Origin: Pseudobacter ginsenosidimutans
GTDB lineage: Bacteria; Bacteroidota; Bacteroidia; Chitinophagales; Chitinophagaceae
Reading direction: 5' to 3'
Length of the DNA: 64,000 nucleotides
Assembly (NCBI RefSeq): GCF_007970185.1
Contig: NZ_CP042431.1
Location: forward strand, 1 to 64,000
The notes below the pieces were generated by a model that did not search any database, was not told the origin of the DNA, and was given only the letters and a program-made list of their open reading frames with translations. Below, piece after piece: positions 36,625 to 46,412 of the stretch. Numbering within the stretch: position 1 is the stretch's first letter; every line of letters starts with the position of its first letter. A program made the position numbers and the translations under genes.

Positions 36625-37491
36625 ATGAAAAATCCAGTTTTATCATTTGTTCTGCTGACGTCTATTGTAACCGGTTCAGGCTGTGTTAGTAACAAAAAAT
36701 TCGATGCACTCCAGACAAGTTACAATACGCTCCAGTCGAATAATAGCGAGCTGAACAGGCAACTACAAACCTGTCAGCAAAACCTTTCCGGTTCCACAGC
36801 AAGAGTGCAGGGCCTGGAAGAACAGATCAATGCATTACGCGCCAATACTGCTTCGCTGCAGGCCGCATTGAACAAATGCTTAACCTCCACCAACCAGGGC
36901 AATGTGAACATTTCAAAACTGGTTGACGAGATCAATGCAGCCAACAGTTATATCAAACACCTTGTGGAAACGAAGAACAAAAGTGATTCACTCAATATGG
37001 TGCTCACCAATAATCTTACCCGTTCACTCAGCAGAGAAGAGATGCGTGATGTAGATGTGCAGGTGCTGAAAGGCGTTGTATATATTTCCCTTTCAGATAA
37101 AATGCTGTACAAATCCGGCAGCTATGAGATCTCATCCACGGCTGGCGCAACGCTCAGCAAAATTGCCAAGATCATCATGGATTACAAGGACTATGAAGTG
37201 TTGATCGAAGGTAATACAGACAATGTTCCGATCTCTCAGACCAATATCCGCAACAATTGGGACCTTAGCGCATTGCGGGGATCATCTGTTGTGCAGGCCC
37301 TGCAAACGCAGTATGGAGTTGATCCTAAAAGGCTGACTGCTGCAGGCCGGGGAGAATACAACCCTGTTGCGTCCAATGATACAGATGCAGGCAGGACCAC
37401 CAACAGAAGAACGCAGATCATCATCACGCCCAAGCTGGACCAGTTCATGGAGCTGATCAACAAAGCGCCTGATGGCAGTGATCAGAAATAA
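36625..37491 (+). CDS. OmpA-family peptidoglycan-associated lipoprotein
   Basis: 288 residues. Lipoprotein signal ending at Cys20 (LLTSIVTGSGC). Residues ~25-130 form a coiled coil rich in Gln, Asn and Leu (LQTSYNTLQSNNSELNRQLQ). The C-terminal OmpA domain has the peptidoglycan-binding signature IEGNTDNVPISQTNIRNNWD, LSALRGSSVVQAL, LTAAGRGEYNPVASN and NRRTQIIITP. It tethers the outer membrane to the cell wall. Single gene with its own terminator. Confidence 0.92.
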   Translation: MKNPVLSFVLLTSIVTGSGCVSNKKFDALQTSYNTLQSNNSELNRQLQTCQQNLSGSTARVQGLEEQINALRANTASLQAALNKCLTSTNQGNVNISKLVDEINAANSYIKHLVETKNKSDSLNMVLTNNLTRSLSREEMRDVDVQVLKGVVYISLSDKMLYKSGSYEISSTAGATLSKIAKIIMDYKDYEVLIEGNTDNVPISQTNIRNNWDLSALRGSSVVQALQTQYGVDPKRLTAAGRGEYNPVASNDTDAGRTTNRRTQIIITPKLDQFMELINKAPDGSDQK

Positions 37492-37517
37492 TAATGATCT
37501 TGAATAATTTTTCTTTC

Positions 37518-37549
37518 AAACGCTTCCTTCTATAGAGCAGGAAGCGTTT
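37518..37549. terminator. Bidirectional intrinsic terminator
   Basis: Perfect 11-bp stem AAACGCTTCCT / AGGAAGCGTTT, 10-base loop, followed by TTTTT. Serves the OmpA gene and the converging esterase gene, whose stop is at 37551. Confidence 0.85.
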
Positions 37550-37550
37550 T

Positions 37551-38549
37551 TTATTTCAATACCTTTTTGAGAAATTCATTCATATAGTCTATCGTTCCAT
37601 CTACCCAGGGATGGAATAACCAGAAGGGATGTACTTTCACATTGAACTGATGTACTTCAGTGCAGATCCCCCACTCCTTCATCATTCCAATCAATTCATC
37701 CTGTCCTGCATGAAAGCGGGAGAAGCCGCTGTTCAGGAAGAGCATCGGCACTGCTGTTCTTTCCGCAGCCCAGAAAATGGGGGAAGCATTTTTCCATATA
37801 GCAGGCTTTTCTTCAAAAGTCCCACCCAGCCAGGCTACATCAGCAGCATCAGGTTTTCTTATGAGGTTCAGACTGGCAGGAGCCAGAAAATCCACCACGC
37901 CATCGATGTCGATAATCGCATGAACATTACTGTGAATACCGGTGATGCCCTGATCGCCTTCAAATTGCTGCACACCATTTGTCAGGCCAACGAGCGCTGC
38001 AAGCTGACCTCCCGCGGAACAACCGCTGATAGCAATCCTGGAAGTATCGATCCCATATTTCTCAGCATTTTCCCTGATGAACCTGATACCGGCTTTGAGA
38101 TTATGAACAGCTGCAGGGTATTGTGCTTCGAGTGATAACTGGTATTCAATGGGGATGGTCACAAAGCCTCTGGTAGCCAGCATTTGCGCCATTGGTACCT
38201 GCATGGAACGCGTACCTGAACGCCAGCCGCCGCCATGGACCATGATCACTGCGGGATATTTCTGATTATCCTTTGGTCTGAAAATATCGAGATGAAGCTC
38301 GCGTTTTCCAAAAGGAGTTTTTTCAATCGTTGCATACACAATATCTCTGGCAGCCCTGATAGAGGAATACATGCTATCTGATGCAGGAACAGCTTCCGGA
38401 TATGCTTTATGGATCTGTTGGTGCACACGGCCAACATTGTAAGTGGTATCTGTCGGAATTGGCTTTTGCTGCGCCTTTGAACTTTCCACAGCCAACAACG
38501 TCAAAAAAACGGAAAGTACAAAAGCAAAACAGCATCTATATTTTTTCAT
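37551..38549 (-). CDS. Exported alpha/beta-hydrolase (esterase)
   Basis: About 332 residues from ATG 38549 (MKKYRCCFAFVLSVFLTLLA), which gives a signal peptide; a longer frame from 38609 would cover the end of the upstream gene. The oxyanion motif HGGGW (VIMVHGGGWRSG) and nucleophile motif GCSAG (ISGCSAGGQLAAL) mark a hormone-sensitive-lipase-like carbohydrate esterase. A later Asp (QDELIGMM) and His (VKVHPFWLFHPW) can finish the triad. It lies 37 bases after the pectinesterase gene, so deacetylation of pectin is a reasonable guess. Confidence 0.8.
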   Translation of the reverse strand: MKKYRCCFAFVLSVFLTLLAVESSKAQQKPIPTDTTYNVGRVHQQIHKAYPEAVPASDSMYSSIRAARDIVYATIEKTPFGKRELHLDIFRPKDNQKYPAVIMVHGGGWRSGTRSMQVPMAQMLATRGFVTIPIEYQLSLEAQYPAAVHNLKAGIRFIRENAEKYGIDTSRIAISGCSAGGQLAALVGLTNGVQQFEGDQGITGIHSNVHAIIDIDGVVDFLAPASLNLIRKPDAADVAWLGGTFEEKPAIWKNASPIFWAAERTAVPMLFLNSGFSRFHAGQDELIGMMKEWGICTEVHQFNVKVHPFWLFHPWVDGTIDYMNEFLKKVLK

Positions 38550-38586
38550 TTCAAACTCCTTTTTTAGTTTGTGTATGAGCGTTAGT

Positions 38587-39624
38587 TCAATAGTCGGGGT
38601 CCCATCCATTAAATATTCTATCTATCGAGTACACCCGTACCTCTTTCTTAGAGAGTTGTTTGCTCCATTTTACCCGAGAACCGGTTTGTGCTCCGGGTCC
38701 GCTGTTTTGATATTCTGCATATAGTACAGTGTTTTCATTGTCGGGATTGTTCCAGTTGTTCCATGCTTCAGGAACAATATGTACGCCAAGCTCGGAATTC
38801 AGGAAAACAGTTTTGGCATCAGGTCTCCAGGGTCTGCCCAGAAAACATTTAGCAACAGTTGAATCCGCCACCAGTGTACATTCCATGAATACATATCCAA
38901 AAGACTGTGCAGCGCTGGTGGCAGCAGCGGTTATATAGGAGTTGGATAAACTTTTGATCAGGCAGTTCTTAAATACGCAGGTGGCTTCACCAAAAATGAA
39001 ATCGGTGGTCCCTTCTATATAACAATCCCGGTAGAATTGCCGGCTTTCTGAAGTAGCAGTGTATAAGGTATCCTGGTTACCGAGAAGGCGGCAGCGGATG
39101 ATAACAGCCCTGTCGCCTTCCACATGCAGGGCCACGGCTTGTCCTACTCTTCCTGACTTGTTCTCGATAGTGAGGTTTTCTGCTCTGAAATCCGAGCCCT
39201 GCACAAGCACAGTGTAGGAAGTATAAGTACTGTACTTGCTTCTACCGAATTGATCGGTCCCTCCCGGATTTTCTTTACCGGAAAAATCGGAATTGGTGAT
39301 GATGGTGGTTTCGCTGTTCTCTCCTTTCAGAAAAATATTCTTCTTCCAGGAAGGTATGATGAGCTTTTCCCGGTAGATACCGGGTTTGATATGAATCACA
39401 ACCTGCACCTGCGACAAATCCCTGACTGCATTCACTGCTTCCTGAATGGTTTTGTAATCGCCGCTTCCATCCTGTGCAACAGTAAGTGATTGAGGATAGG
39501 GAGGAACAGGAATTCCCTGCTGCCGATATTTCAATTTCCAGCTGGTATCGGTGCTGGTTTGCTGTGCAAAGCAGATATGCAGCAGCATCATGAAGCTGAT
39601 CGTTAGTATTGTTCTTGCGGGCAT
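38587..39624 (-). CDS. Pectinesterase (carbohydrate esterase family 8)
   Basis: 345 residues. Signal peptide (MPARTILTISFMMLLHICFA). CE8 motifs in order: VAQDGSGDYKTIQEAV, VALHVEGDRAVIIRC, LLGNQDTLYT (catalytic Gln and Asp), YIEGTTDFIFGEATCVF (catalytic Asp) and LGRPWRPDA (substrate Arg and Trp). It removes methyl groups from homogalacturonan outside the inner membrane. It is followed by an esterase gene; no pectate lyase or SusCD pair is adjacent. Confidence 0.92.
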   Translation of the reverse strand: MPARTILTISFMMLLHICFAQQTSTDTSWKLKYRQQGIPVPPYPQSLTVAQDGSGDYKTIQEAVNAVRDLSQVQVVIHIKPGIYREKLIIPSWKKNIFLKGENSETTIITNSDFSGKENPGGTDQFGRSKYSTYTSYTVLVQGSDFRAENLTIENKSGRVGQAVALHVEGDRAVIIRCRLLGNQDTLYTATSESRQFYRDCYIEGTTDFIFGEATCVFKNCLIKSLSNSYITAAATSAAQSFGYVFMECTLVADSTVAKCFLGRPWRPDAKTVFLNSELGVHIVPEAWNNWNNPDNENTVLYAEYQNSGPGAQTGSRVKWSKQLSKKEVRVYSIDRIFNGWDPDY

Positions 39625-39886
39625 GATGCATATTTAAGGATTTTATGGCAGGAAGAGAACGGTTTTTCCGCAATCGTTCCCGGAACCTGGGATAGTGCAG
39701 CTTTCTTACATCAATTTTTAACTACAATGAAATGTAAGAAATCATTCATAATATGTGATAACATTCAATGCCTGCAATAGCTTTCTCCCTCTACCTGATT
39801 CTCTGCATTTCCTGTTTTCTCCCCAGACTTTAACTTTTGATTCCTACCCAGTGATCACTAATCGCATATTGTTCTCATAGCAATTG

Positions 39887-39908
39887 TCCTCCGATCTTCA
39901 TCGGAGGA
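39887..39908. terminator. Hairpin in the 39625-40009 gap
   Basis: Perfect 9-bp stem TCCTCCGAT / ATCGGAGGA with loop CTTC, then ATTTTGTTG on the plus strand. It may be a second terminator for the minus-strand gene ending at 40010 or an RNA element. The rest of the 385-base gap should hold the pectinesterase promoter, which I could not locate. Confidence 0.5.
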
Positions 39909-39932
39909 ATTTTGTTGCATCCGTAAATAAGC

Positions 39933-39959
39933 AGGGCGTCAACTTTTGGTTGACGCCCT
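39933..39959 (-). terminator. Intrinsic terminator of the FG-GAP/T9SS gene
   Basis: Stem AGGGCGTCAAC / GTTGACGCCCT with loop TTTTG and imperfect extension on both sides (AAGC / GCTT). It lies 50 bases beyond the stop codon at 40010. Confidence 0.7.
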
Positions 39960-40009
39960 TTGCTTATAGATGGAGGTTTTCCATCGACCTTAATAGCAGC
40001 TCTCCGAAG

Positions 40010-43000
40010 CTACTTCATTAATATTTTCATTGTTTTGATTCTGCTATTGTTCTTATCTGTTATCATCAGCCAATAAACACCTGGTGTAACCGATGCAGGC
40101 CGGGTAATGGTTTGCGTTTGCACATCCTGTTTCAGATAGATCTCCTGTGCAAACAATTCCTGTCCCTGCTGATTGATGAGGCGCATACGATAGATGCCTT
40201 TTTCAAATCCTCCGAATTTCACAACGAATGAATTGTGAACCGGGTTCGGCGCCACATCGATATTAGCATTCAGATTACCATTGAATTTGACCAGAATGAT
40301 GGCAGAGTATTCAGAAGAACCATCTTTATCGATCATCTTCAGGCGGTAGTAATTATTGCCGCCGGAAGCAGTCCAATCGGTATAATTGTATTCGCTCAAT
40401 ATTGGATGACCTTTTGCAGCAACATTTGCAATAGCTGTGAAGCTGGTGCCGTCTGAGCTTCTCTGCAGCTCGTAATGTTCGAAGTTCAGCTCAGTGCTTG
40501 CTGACCAGTACAGTTCAACAGCTTTGTGGTTGGCAGTTCCCTTGAACTGGGTGAGCACAACAGGCAGTGGCCCTGAAACCTGTGCATTACCACCGAAGAA
40601 CAGGTTATTGTCCACATCCGCAACATTGATCAGACCATCGTTGTCTGCATCTGCACCGTCCACTCTTCCATCATTGTCCTGATCCAGATCAAGGTTGAAA
40701 TTCTCATTGGTATCGAAAGTGCCATCATTATCGCTGTCGAGATCGCGGTAGTCCGGAATGCCATCACCGTCTGTGTCCGGCAGTGTTGTAGCCGGTCCAT
40801 CGCCTACTGCTGCTGCGGCTCCGTCCACCAGTGCGGCGATACCGTCTTCATCACCGTCGCATGATGCATTACCGCTTGCGCAATCGATGATACCATCAAC
40901 GGTTGCATCGGAAGCTTCGTTGCCACCTTCTTTGGTATCGAATACGCCATCGTTATCACTGTCCAGGTCCATATAATCCGGAACAGTATCGCCATCTGCG
41001 ATGGTAGCATTTGGATCGGTTCCGTCTGTATTCACAGGATCTGAAGTACCGGTGCCGGAACGGCCATCGCCAAACAGAGCATCTGCAAAGTCGACAATAT
41101 CAGGAATACCATCATTGTCTCCATCAGTAATGTTATCGATCATTCCATCACCGTTCGCATCTGCAGGAGCGGCATCGGGAATACCGTTTCCATCGCGGTC
41201 GATTCCGCCTTCGATCACATCATTGATACCATCATTATCACTATCCAGATCCAGGAAGTTCGGCCTGGTATCGCCATCCTGATCAGGACGGAAACCTGTT
41301 GGCAGGCCGCTGCCATTCCTGTAGGACGAAACATTGGTATCAGGATCATCGTCCGGTCTGCCATCGCTATCCGTATCCGCACTTGTGAGGATCAACGGAG
41401 TGGCAAGACTGGTGGAATAACCGCTGGCGTTGACTGTTGGCGTTCCCGTACCTGCGAGGCCGTTACCATCGGGATCAGCGCCACCTGCTTCCAATACATC
41501 ATTGATGCCATCGTTATCACTATCCAGATCGCGGTAATTCGGGCGAAGATCGCTGTCGAAATCAACGAGGAAAGTATTGGGTGATGGTCCGTCGTTCCAC
41601 GCATCTGCAATACCATCGGCATTGCCATCGGTGGATATGATGAGGGATTTGGCAGTGCCTTCTCCGGGGTCTGTTGTTTCTCCGTCATTATCGAGATCTG
41701 CATCGTAGAGATTGATCCATCCGTCTCCTTCCGGATCGCTCAATGCAAAGGCTCCGGTGAAGTCTACTCTTCCATTGCCATCGGCATCGGCTCCTCCAGT
41801 TTCGATGAGATCGAAAATGCCATCATTATCGCTGTCTATATCGATGAAATCCGGAACACCATCTCCATCGGCATCGAATATCCTTCCTGAAACTGAGCCG
41901 GGGATGGAGCCGTTGGACATTTTAGAAACTGCTGCAGCATAGGTAGCTGCTGTACCGGGGATCACATCGATGGGCGTTAACAGACCATCACCGTCAGCAT
42001 CACAACCACCGGCGCAATCCAGGCGTCCATCACCGTTAGCGTCAACGGCGCCTGCTTCGATCACATCGGGCAGGCCATCGTTATCACTATCGAGATCGAA
42101 ATGATTGGGGATGCCATCTCCATCGGTATCATAATTTATGCCTACACCCAGCGCGTTAAGGCCGCCGGTTTGTGGGTTGGTGGGATCCATATAATTGGGA
42201 ATTCCATCGGCGTCATCATCTCCGGAAGGATCATTGGTAGGTGTAAAGAAGCTATTGCCCGCTGTACCGAATTCATAACGGTCAGGGATACCGTCATTAT
42301 CATCATCCACATCAATATCATCGGGAACGCCGTCACCATCATGATCTGTAGGACTAACGAGGCTCACATCGAAGGTATAGGCTTTACCCAGGCCATTGCT
42401 GCCGGCTGCAAATCCAAGTACGGTGCCAAGCGATCCGGGAATATTGAGCAAGGAAGCAAAATCCAGTGCTCTTCCCGGTGCGCCCACCAAAGCTTTCGGT
42501 TTGGCTCCACCGGTAGTACCTCTTGTATATCCGGCGCCAGCCACACTGAATCCCAGCATGGAAGCTGCATTGATGGATAGCAGGGCATCATTCCTGGCAA
42601 AAACAGTCCAGGATGGAGTTGCAGCATAGGTCCCATCAGCTTTGCCCAGGTAAACGTGGGCCATACCACCGGCAGCGTCAACTCCTAACGATAATACATC
42701 CACGCCGGTTGACAATGGTTCGCCAACAATGATATCTCCAAAACCATCATTATTTACATCTCTCATATTATCCATCGCCAAACCATAGAGAATGCTGGGT
42801 TTGAGTGAGAGGGAAGACAATAAGGTGAGGATCGTTGTATTTCTTGGTGTTTCCAGTCTTTGATCTGAACTAACGGGATTTGAAATAGCACCGGTCCTTC
42901 TTTTGAATACATGTATATTGCCGGCTTTCAGACCAAGGCTCAGTACATTGGTGAGTGTTCCGCCGAGTGGAGCGCCAACCAGTAAATTACCATTTCTTTC

Positions 43001-44917
43001 ACCATCCGCACCGCGTGCGCCTTTTACTGAGTAGCCGAACAGGTTCACTGCATTGCTGAGCAGTCCTGATGAGCTGGCCTGTAAGCGGGCTGCGTAATCG
43101 GTAATAACTCCGGTTGCAACGCCGGTTCCTGCATATACATATGCCGTTCCGCCTAATACCTGGCCGTTCAACGCATTGGTTACGGCGGTGACAAGACTTA
43201 GCCCGGACAATAACGAATTGACAGTTCCGCCGCCTGGTGTTCCCACCACAACATCAGGAATATTATCTCCTGTGAAGTCACCGGTACCATCAACGCTCCA
43301 TCCGTAGAGCAAGCCATCCACCTGCTGGTTATCCAGCAGACCAGAGATCAGGGGACCTGCTACTATCCATAAGAGTCCACCACCTGGAAGGGCATTGACG
43401 ATGGTCCCAATTTGCGTGCTCAATCCCAATTGACCACCGGTAGGAGGTTTCAATGATTGAAAAGTAGAAAAAGTATTGGTGGGATTACTGAGATACAGGA
43501 AAGCTCCACCAATTTTAATACCTGATGCAGTGGGGTTGGCACCTTCATACAAAGGAGTGCCCACCAGGATCTCTGCTTTGCCATCGCCATTCATATCATC
43601 TGCAACGCCCACTGAAAAACCAAATAACTGGTTTTTAGCGATGCCGATATTGTTGGTCTGAAGTGGGCTGAAAGATAATCTGACCAATGGATTGGGAGCG
43701 GTTGTGAGTGTGACTCCATCAAACACATGCACAGCGCCAACAGTTCCCTGCAAGGTGCCGGTTCCGCCGCCGAAATCGATAGACACCATATCCAGTGGCG
43801 CTCCTACAACGATATCATTGTTATTATCGCCATTCACATCACCTGCAGCTACACTGAATCCGAACAGTGCGCCTACAATGGGAGTGCTGGAGCGCAATAC
43901 TTTTGATGGAATAGTAGGCAAACCACCGGCTGCGCCCAGGTATACAAAAACTGCACCAGCACTGGCAAAGTTAGTGGGACCTATTACATCAATACAGGTT
44001 GGGGAGTTCACGGCAATATCATCAAAGCCGTCACCATTCACATCTCCCAGTCCAATTACACCGAAGCCGTATGCGGCATCCACCTGCAATTGAAGACTGG
44101 TCAGGAGCCCTGGCAGTACGCCATCCGCGGAAGTGGTCCAATCGGGCGTATGGTTCAGTGGATCGATGGTTACCGGGTATTCGGCATTTGCATCATCCAC
44201 AACAATAGAAATGGTATTCGCTTGTTCGTTCAGCTCCATATGGGCAGCCAGGGGTTGTTGCCTGGCATCCCAAACTTTGAGATCGTCATAATACAATTTG
44301 ATATCATTCTTATCACCACGGGAATGAAGCGCCAGTTTGCTTTCTGAGAGAAGCAAAGGTTTCAGGTCTCCGCTGATCCGCATGGATACGTTCAGCCGGC
44401 CGCCTCCTTTCGGGCGTTCTTTAACGATGAAATTCTGCCGAAGGCCTTTCTCATCATTCAGGTACTGGAGATCGTAAGAAGAGAATTGATAGCGCAATTC
44501 TTTTCCATCGATCTTTTTCCCCTGCGGTGCAGCAGCCATTAAACGATGGCCTTCCCTTCCAATGCCGAGCACCCTGAAAGTGGATGCCCATTGCTTATCC
44601 GAAGGTTTGTAAGTTACATTCCGGATGGTAATGGCATCCTGCTGAATGTTGAAGCCAATGCGGTTGGGGGAATTGATCACTCTCACCATTTTCTGTGAGG
44701 CCTGTGTAAAACTAAGTTCCTGCTGCTTCAGATAATTCACTGCTTCCGAGAACCAATCCTGAGATACGCCCTTCGGCAGAGCAGGCGCCTGGCCTGCTGT
44801 ACCGGGAACAAGGGGTGCAACAGATTGCTGCAAGCCCTGTATTTGTGCGTATGATAGATTGGAAAACAGAAATGCAACCAGGAGTAGGACGTTTTTTGTA
44901 AAGGTTCGCATTCTCAT
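40010..44917 (-). CDS. Giant exported FG-GAP / thrombospondin type 3 repeat protein with T9SS sorting domain
   Basis: 1635 residues. A signal peptide (NVLLLVAFLFSNLSYAQ) is followed by an N-terminal domain (~30-250), then about seven FG-GAP/integrin-alpha-like repeats (~265-850) with calcium-binding DVNGDGFDDI and DVNGDNNNDIVVGAP motifs, then many thrombospondin type 3 repeats (~860-1450) of the form DLDSDNDGIND, and a C-terminal Por secretion (T9SS) sorting domain (~1555-1635: IDVAPNPVHNSFVV, GVYWLMITDKNNSR, KTMKILMK). It is predicted to be secreted through the type IX system and anchored at the surface as a calcium-stabilised rod or adhesin. It stands alone, divergent from the LytS/LytTR genes. 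Confidence 0.9.
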   Translation of the reverse strand: MRMRTFTKNVLLLVAFLFSNLSYAQIQGLQQSVAPLVPGTAGQAPALPKGVSQDWFSEAVNYLKQQELSFTQASQKMVRVINSPNRIGFNIQQDAITIRNVTYKPSDKQWASTFRVLGIGREGHRLMAAAPQGKKIDGKELRYQFSSYDLQYLNDEKGLRQNFIVKERPKGGGRLNVSMRISGDLKPLLLSESKLALHSRGDKNDIKLYYDDLKVWDARQQPLAAHMELNEQANTISIVVDDANAEYPVTIDPLNHTPDWTTSADGVLPGLLTSLQLQVDAAYGFGVIGLGDVNGDGFDDIAVNSPTCIDVIGPTNFASAGAVFVYLGAAGGLPTIPSKVLRSSTPIVGALFGFSVAAGDVNGDNNNDIVVGAPLDMVSIDFGGGTGTLQGTVGAVHVFDGVTLTTAPNPLVRLSFSPLQTNNIGIAKNQLFGFSVGVADDMNGDGKAEILVGTPLYEGANPTASGIKIGGAFLYLSNPTNTFSTFQSLKPPTGGQLGLSTQIGTIVNALPGGGLLWIVAGPLISGLLDNQQVDGLLYGWSVDGTGDFTGDNIPDVVVGTPGGGTVNSLLSGLSLVTAVTNALNGQVLGGTAYVYAGTGVATGVITDYAARLQASSSGLLSNAVNLFGYSVKGARGADGERNGNLLVGAPLGGTLTNVLSLGLKAGNIHVFKRRTGAISNPVSSDQRLETPRNTTILTLLSSLSLKPSILYGLAMDNMRDVNNDGFGDIIVGEPLSTGVDVLSLGVDAAGGMAHVYLGKADGTYAATPSWTVFARNDALLSINAASMLGFSVAGAGYTRGTTGGAKPKALVGAPGRALDFASLLNIPGSLGTVLGFAAGSNGLGKAYTFDVSLVSPTDHDGDGVPDDIDVDDDNDGIPDRYEFGTAGNSFFTPTNDPSGDDDADGIPNYMDPTNPQTGGLNALGVGINYDTDGDGIPNHFDLDSDNDGLPDVIEAGAVDANGDGRLDCAGGCDADGDGLLTPIDVIPGTAATYAAAVSKMSNGSIPGSVSGRIFDADGDGVPDFIDIDSDNDGIFDLIETGGADADGNGRVDFTGAFALSDPEGDGWINLYDADLDNDGETTDPGEGTAKSLIISTDGNADGIADAWNDGPSPNTFLVDFDSDLRPNYRDLDSDNDGINDVLEAGGADPDGNGLAGTGTPTVNASGYSTSLATPLILTSADTDSDGRPDDDPDTNVSSYRNGSGLPTGFRPDQDGDTRPNFLDLDSDNDGINDVIEGGIDRDGNGIPDAAPADANGDGMIDNITDGDNDGIPDIVDFADALFGDGRSGTGTSDPVNTDGTDPNATIADGDTVPDYMDLDSDNDGVFDTKEGGNEASDATVDGIIDCASGNASCDGDEDGIAALVDGAAAAVGDGPATTLPDTDGDGIPDYRDLDSDNDGTFDTNENFNLDLDQDNDGRVDGADADNDGLINVADVDNNLFFGGNAQVSGPLPVVLTQFKGTANHKAVELYWSASTELNFEHYELQRSSDGTSFTAIANVAAKGHPILSEYNYTDWTASGGNNYYRLKMIDKDGSSEYSAIILVKFNGNLNANIDVAPNPVHNSFVVKFGGFEKGIYRMRLINQQGQELFAQEIYLKQDVQTQTITRPASVTPGVYWLMITDKNNSRIKTMKILMK
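40580..42350 (-). repeat. Coding tandem repeats (thrombospondin type 3, Asp-rich)
   Basis: This part of the FG-GAP gene encodes repeated LDSDNDG units, seen at DNA level as recurring near-copies of a ~20-base string (for example cgttatcactatccagatc on the plus strand) every 100-270 bases. Such repeats favour copy-number change and assembly collapse. Confidence 0.8.
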
Positions 44918-45335
44918 ATTTGGTAGGTTTGATTATGGAACATGGATTGTAACGTCAATTAACAACCGAATTCAAAAAGTCATGAAGGAACTAATTGAAT
45001 TGATGGTTGGAATTGAAGCCTTAGACAGGGAGAGAGAGTTGCTGTGGACAGGGTTGATACAAGGGTTTAATCAGACTTAACCAAAGGTGAATACAGAGCT
45101 GTGTTGGTGCATTGGAAAGTAACGTTCTTCCGAAATTACTATATTAAAGGTATGACAAATTAGATGCGATAAATGCCCGGATGCGGTCAATTCACAGAGC
45201 TGCATTGAAAGCGGTTTATGTATACTAACAGTAAGGGTCACGGCCTTCATTCATCGCCGAAACCGCTTTTTCGTCTACTGAAGTTCCGGGAAACGGTATC
45301 CGGGCTTATCTTCGTGATCATCGAAAACGGCACCA
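44918..45335. other. 418-base divergent intergenic region
   Basis: It separates the FG-GAP/T9SS gene from the LytS/LytTR genes. It holds one long-loop inverted repeat, AAAGCGGTTT (45208-45217) with AAACCGCTTT (45260-45269), 42 bases apart, which may be regulatory. No convincing gene or TAnnTTTG promoter was found. Confidence 0.4.
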
Positions 45336-46412
45336 TTGTTCTCCAGACACCCCATACTGAAGCACCTGATATTCTGGCTATTCGCCTATTGTTTGCTTAC
45401 GCTCATTTACAGCACGGCATTCGGAAGTTATGAACTTGGAGCTATAGTGATACTGATGCTCCTGCCTGTGCATATGCTCTATTTCTATCTTATTTCCAGG
45501 TGGGTACTTCCCCGGTTCTTTTTCCGGGGCAAGTATGTGCAGGCAACTTTTGCTGTACTGGGCGTTAGTTTGTTCATCGCCACCGTGTACAGACTCAATG
45601 AGATCTTTATTTCGGATCCTTATATTTTTGATTTTTATAAATCGCGTGACAGTCAGTTCACCTGGACTAAATTAGAAACTACCCGATGGAGACAATTCAT
45701 CAATCCTCACGATTTTGTGAATGCATTCGAACGCAGCAATGTAGTGGTCTGGATCGGCATTACCCTGAAGCTATTCACCTTATGGCATGAAAGAAGACAG
45801 GCAGCACTGCAGGCAGAACTGAATTTCCTGAAGAGCCAGCTGAATCCTCATTTCCTGTTCAATGGATTGAACAACCTGTACGCATTGTCTCTGAACAATG
45901 CGCCTCAAACGCCGGAGATCATATTAGGTCTTTCGAATATCCTGCGGTATGTCTTGTATGAATGTAATGCTGATCATGTATTGCTCAAAAGGGATATCGA
46001 AGTGTTGAAAGATTATATCCGGCTGGAAAAATTACGGTATGAAGAGCGGCTGGAGCTGAATGTGAATATCAGTGAACATGGCAGTCATTGGAAGATTGCT
46101 CCCCTGTTAATGCTTCCACTGGTGGAAAATGCCTTCAAGCATGGCGCCGCTGAAACCGTGGATTCACCATGGATCAATATCGAGATATTTATTTCAGGGG
46201 ATCAGTTAATTTTAAAGATCAGCAACAGCAAGCCGGAAACAGGCAATAGCGAAGGGAAGAAGCAACAGGGAAGGATCGGCATTGCCAATGTTCAGCAAAG
46301 ATTGAAGTTGTTGTATCCCGGCATGCATTCATTCAAGTGGTATGATGAGGAAGATTGTTTTATCACAGAACTAAACGTTCCACTAATAGCAAGCAACAAA
46401 AGTTTACCATGA
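45336..46412 (+). CDS. LytS-type sensor histidine kinase
   Basis: 358 residues from a TTG start at 45336; no ATG is available before the first membrane helix (HLIFWLFAYCLLTLIYST), and an in-frame stop lies 19 bases upstream. Two to four membrane segments precede the His_kinase domain: LKSQLNPHFLFNGLNNLYAL (His in NPHFLFN) and the ATPase part (PLLMLPLVENAFKHG, GIANVQQRLKLLYPG). It signals at the inner membrane to the LytTR regulator, whose ATG overlaps its stop codon (ATGA). Confidence 0.9.
   Translation: MFSRHPILKHLIFWLFAYCLLTLIYSTAFGSYELGAIVILMLLPVHMLYFYLISRWVLPRFFFRGKYVQATFAVLGVSLFIATVYRLNEIFISDPYIFDFYKSRDSQFTWTKLETTRWRQFINPHDFVNAFERSNVVVWIGITLKLFTLWHERRQAALQAELNFLKSQLNPHFLFNGLNNLYALSLNNAPQTPEIILGLSNILRYVLYECNADHVLLKRDIEVLKDYIRLEKLRYEERLELNVNISEHGSHWKIAPLLMLPLVENAFKHGAAETVDSPWINIEIFISGDQLILKISNSKPETGNSEGKKQQGRIGIANVQQRLKLLYPGMHSFKWYDEEDCFITELNVPLIASNKSLP

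Noticed and set aside
40580-42350. Regularly spaced repeats, considered as a CRISPR array or satellite DNA
   Set aside because: Spacing varies, repeats are imperfect and the minus strand encodes continuous Asp-rich thrombospondin-3 units inside one 1635-codon frame.
42101-42580. Plus-strand open frames opposite the FG-GAP gene (several of 60-160 codons)
   Set aside because: Their composition (Ile/Gly or Ser/Pro-rich) mirrors the opposite strand's Asp-rich repeats; no start context or family resemblance.
44859-45080. Plus-strand 73-codon frame upstream of LytS
   Set aside because: It overlaps the start and signal peptide of the FG-GAP gene and has no recognisable features.
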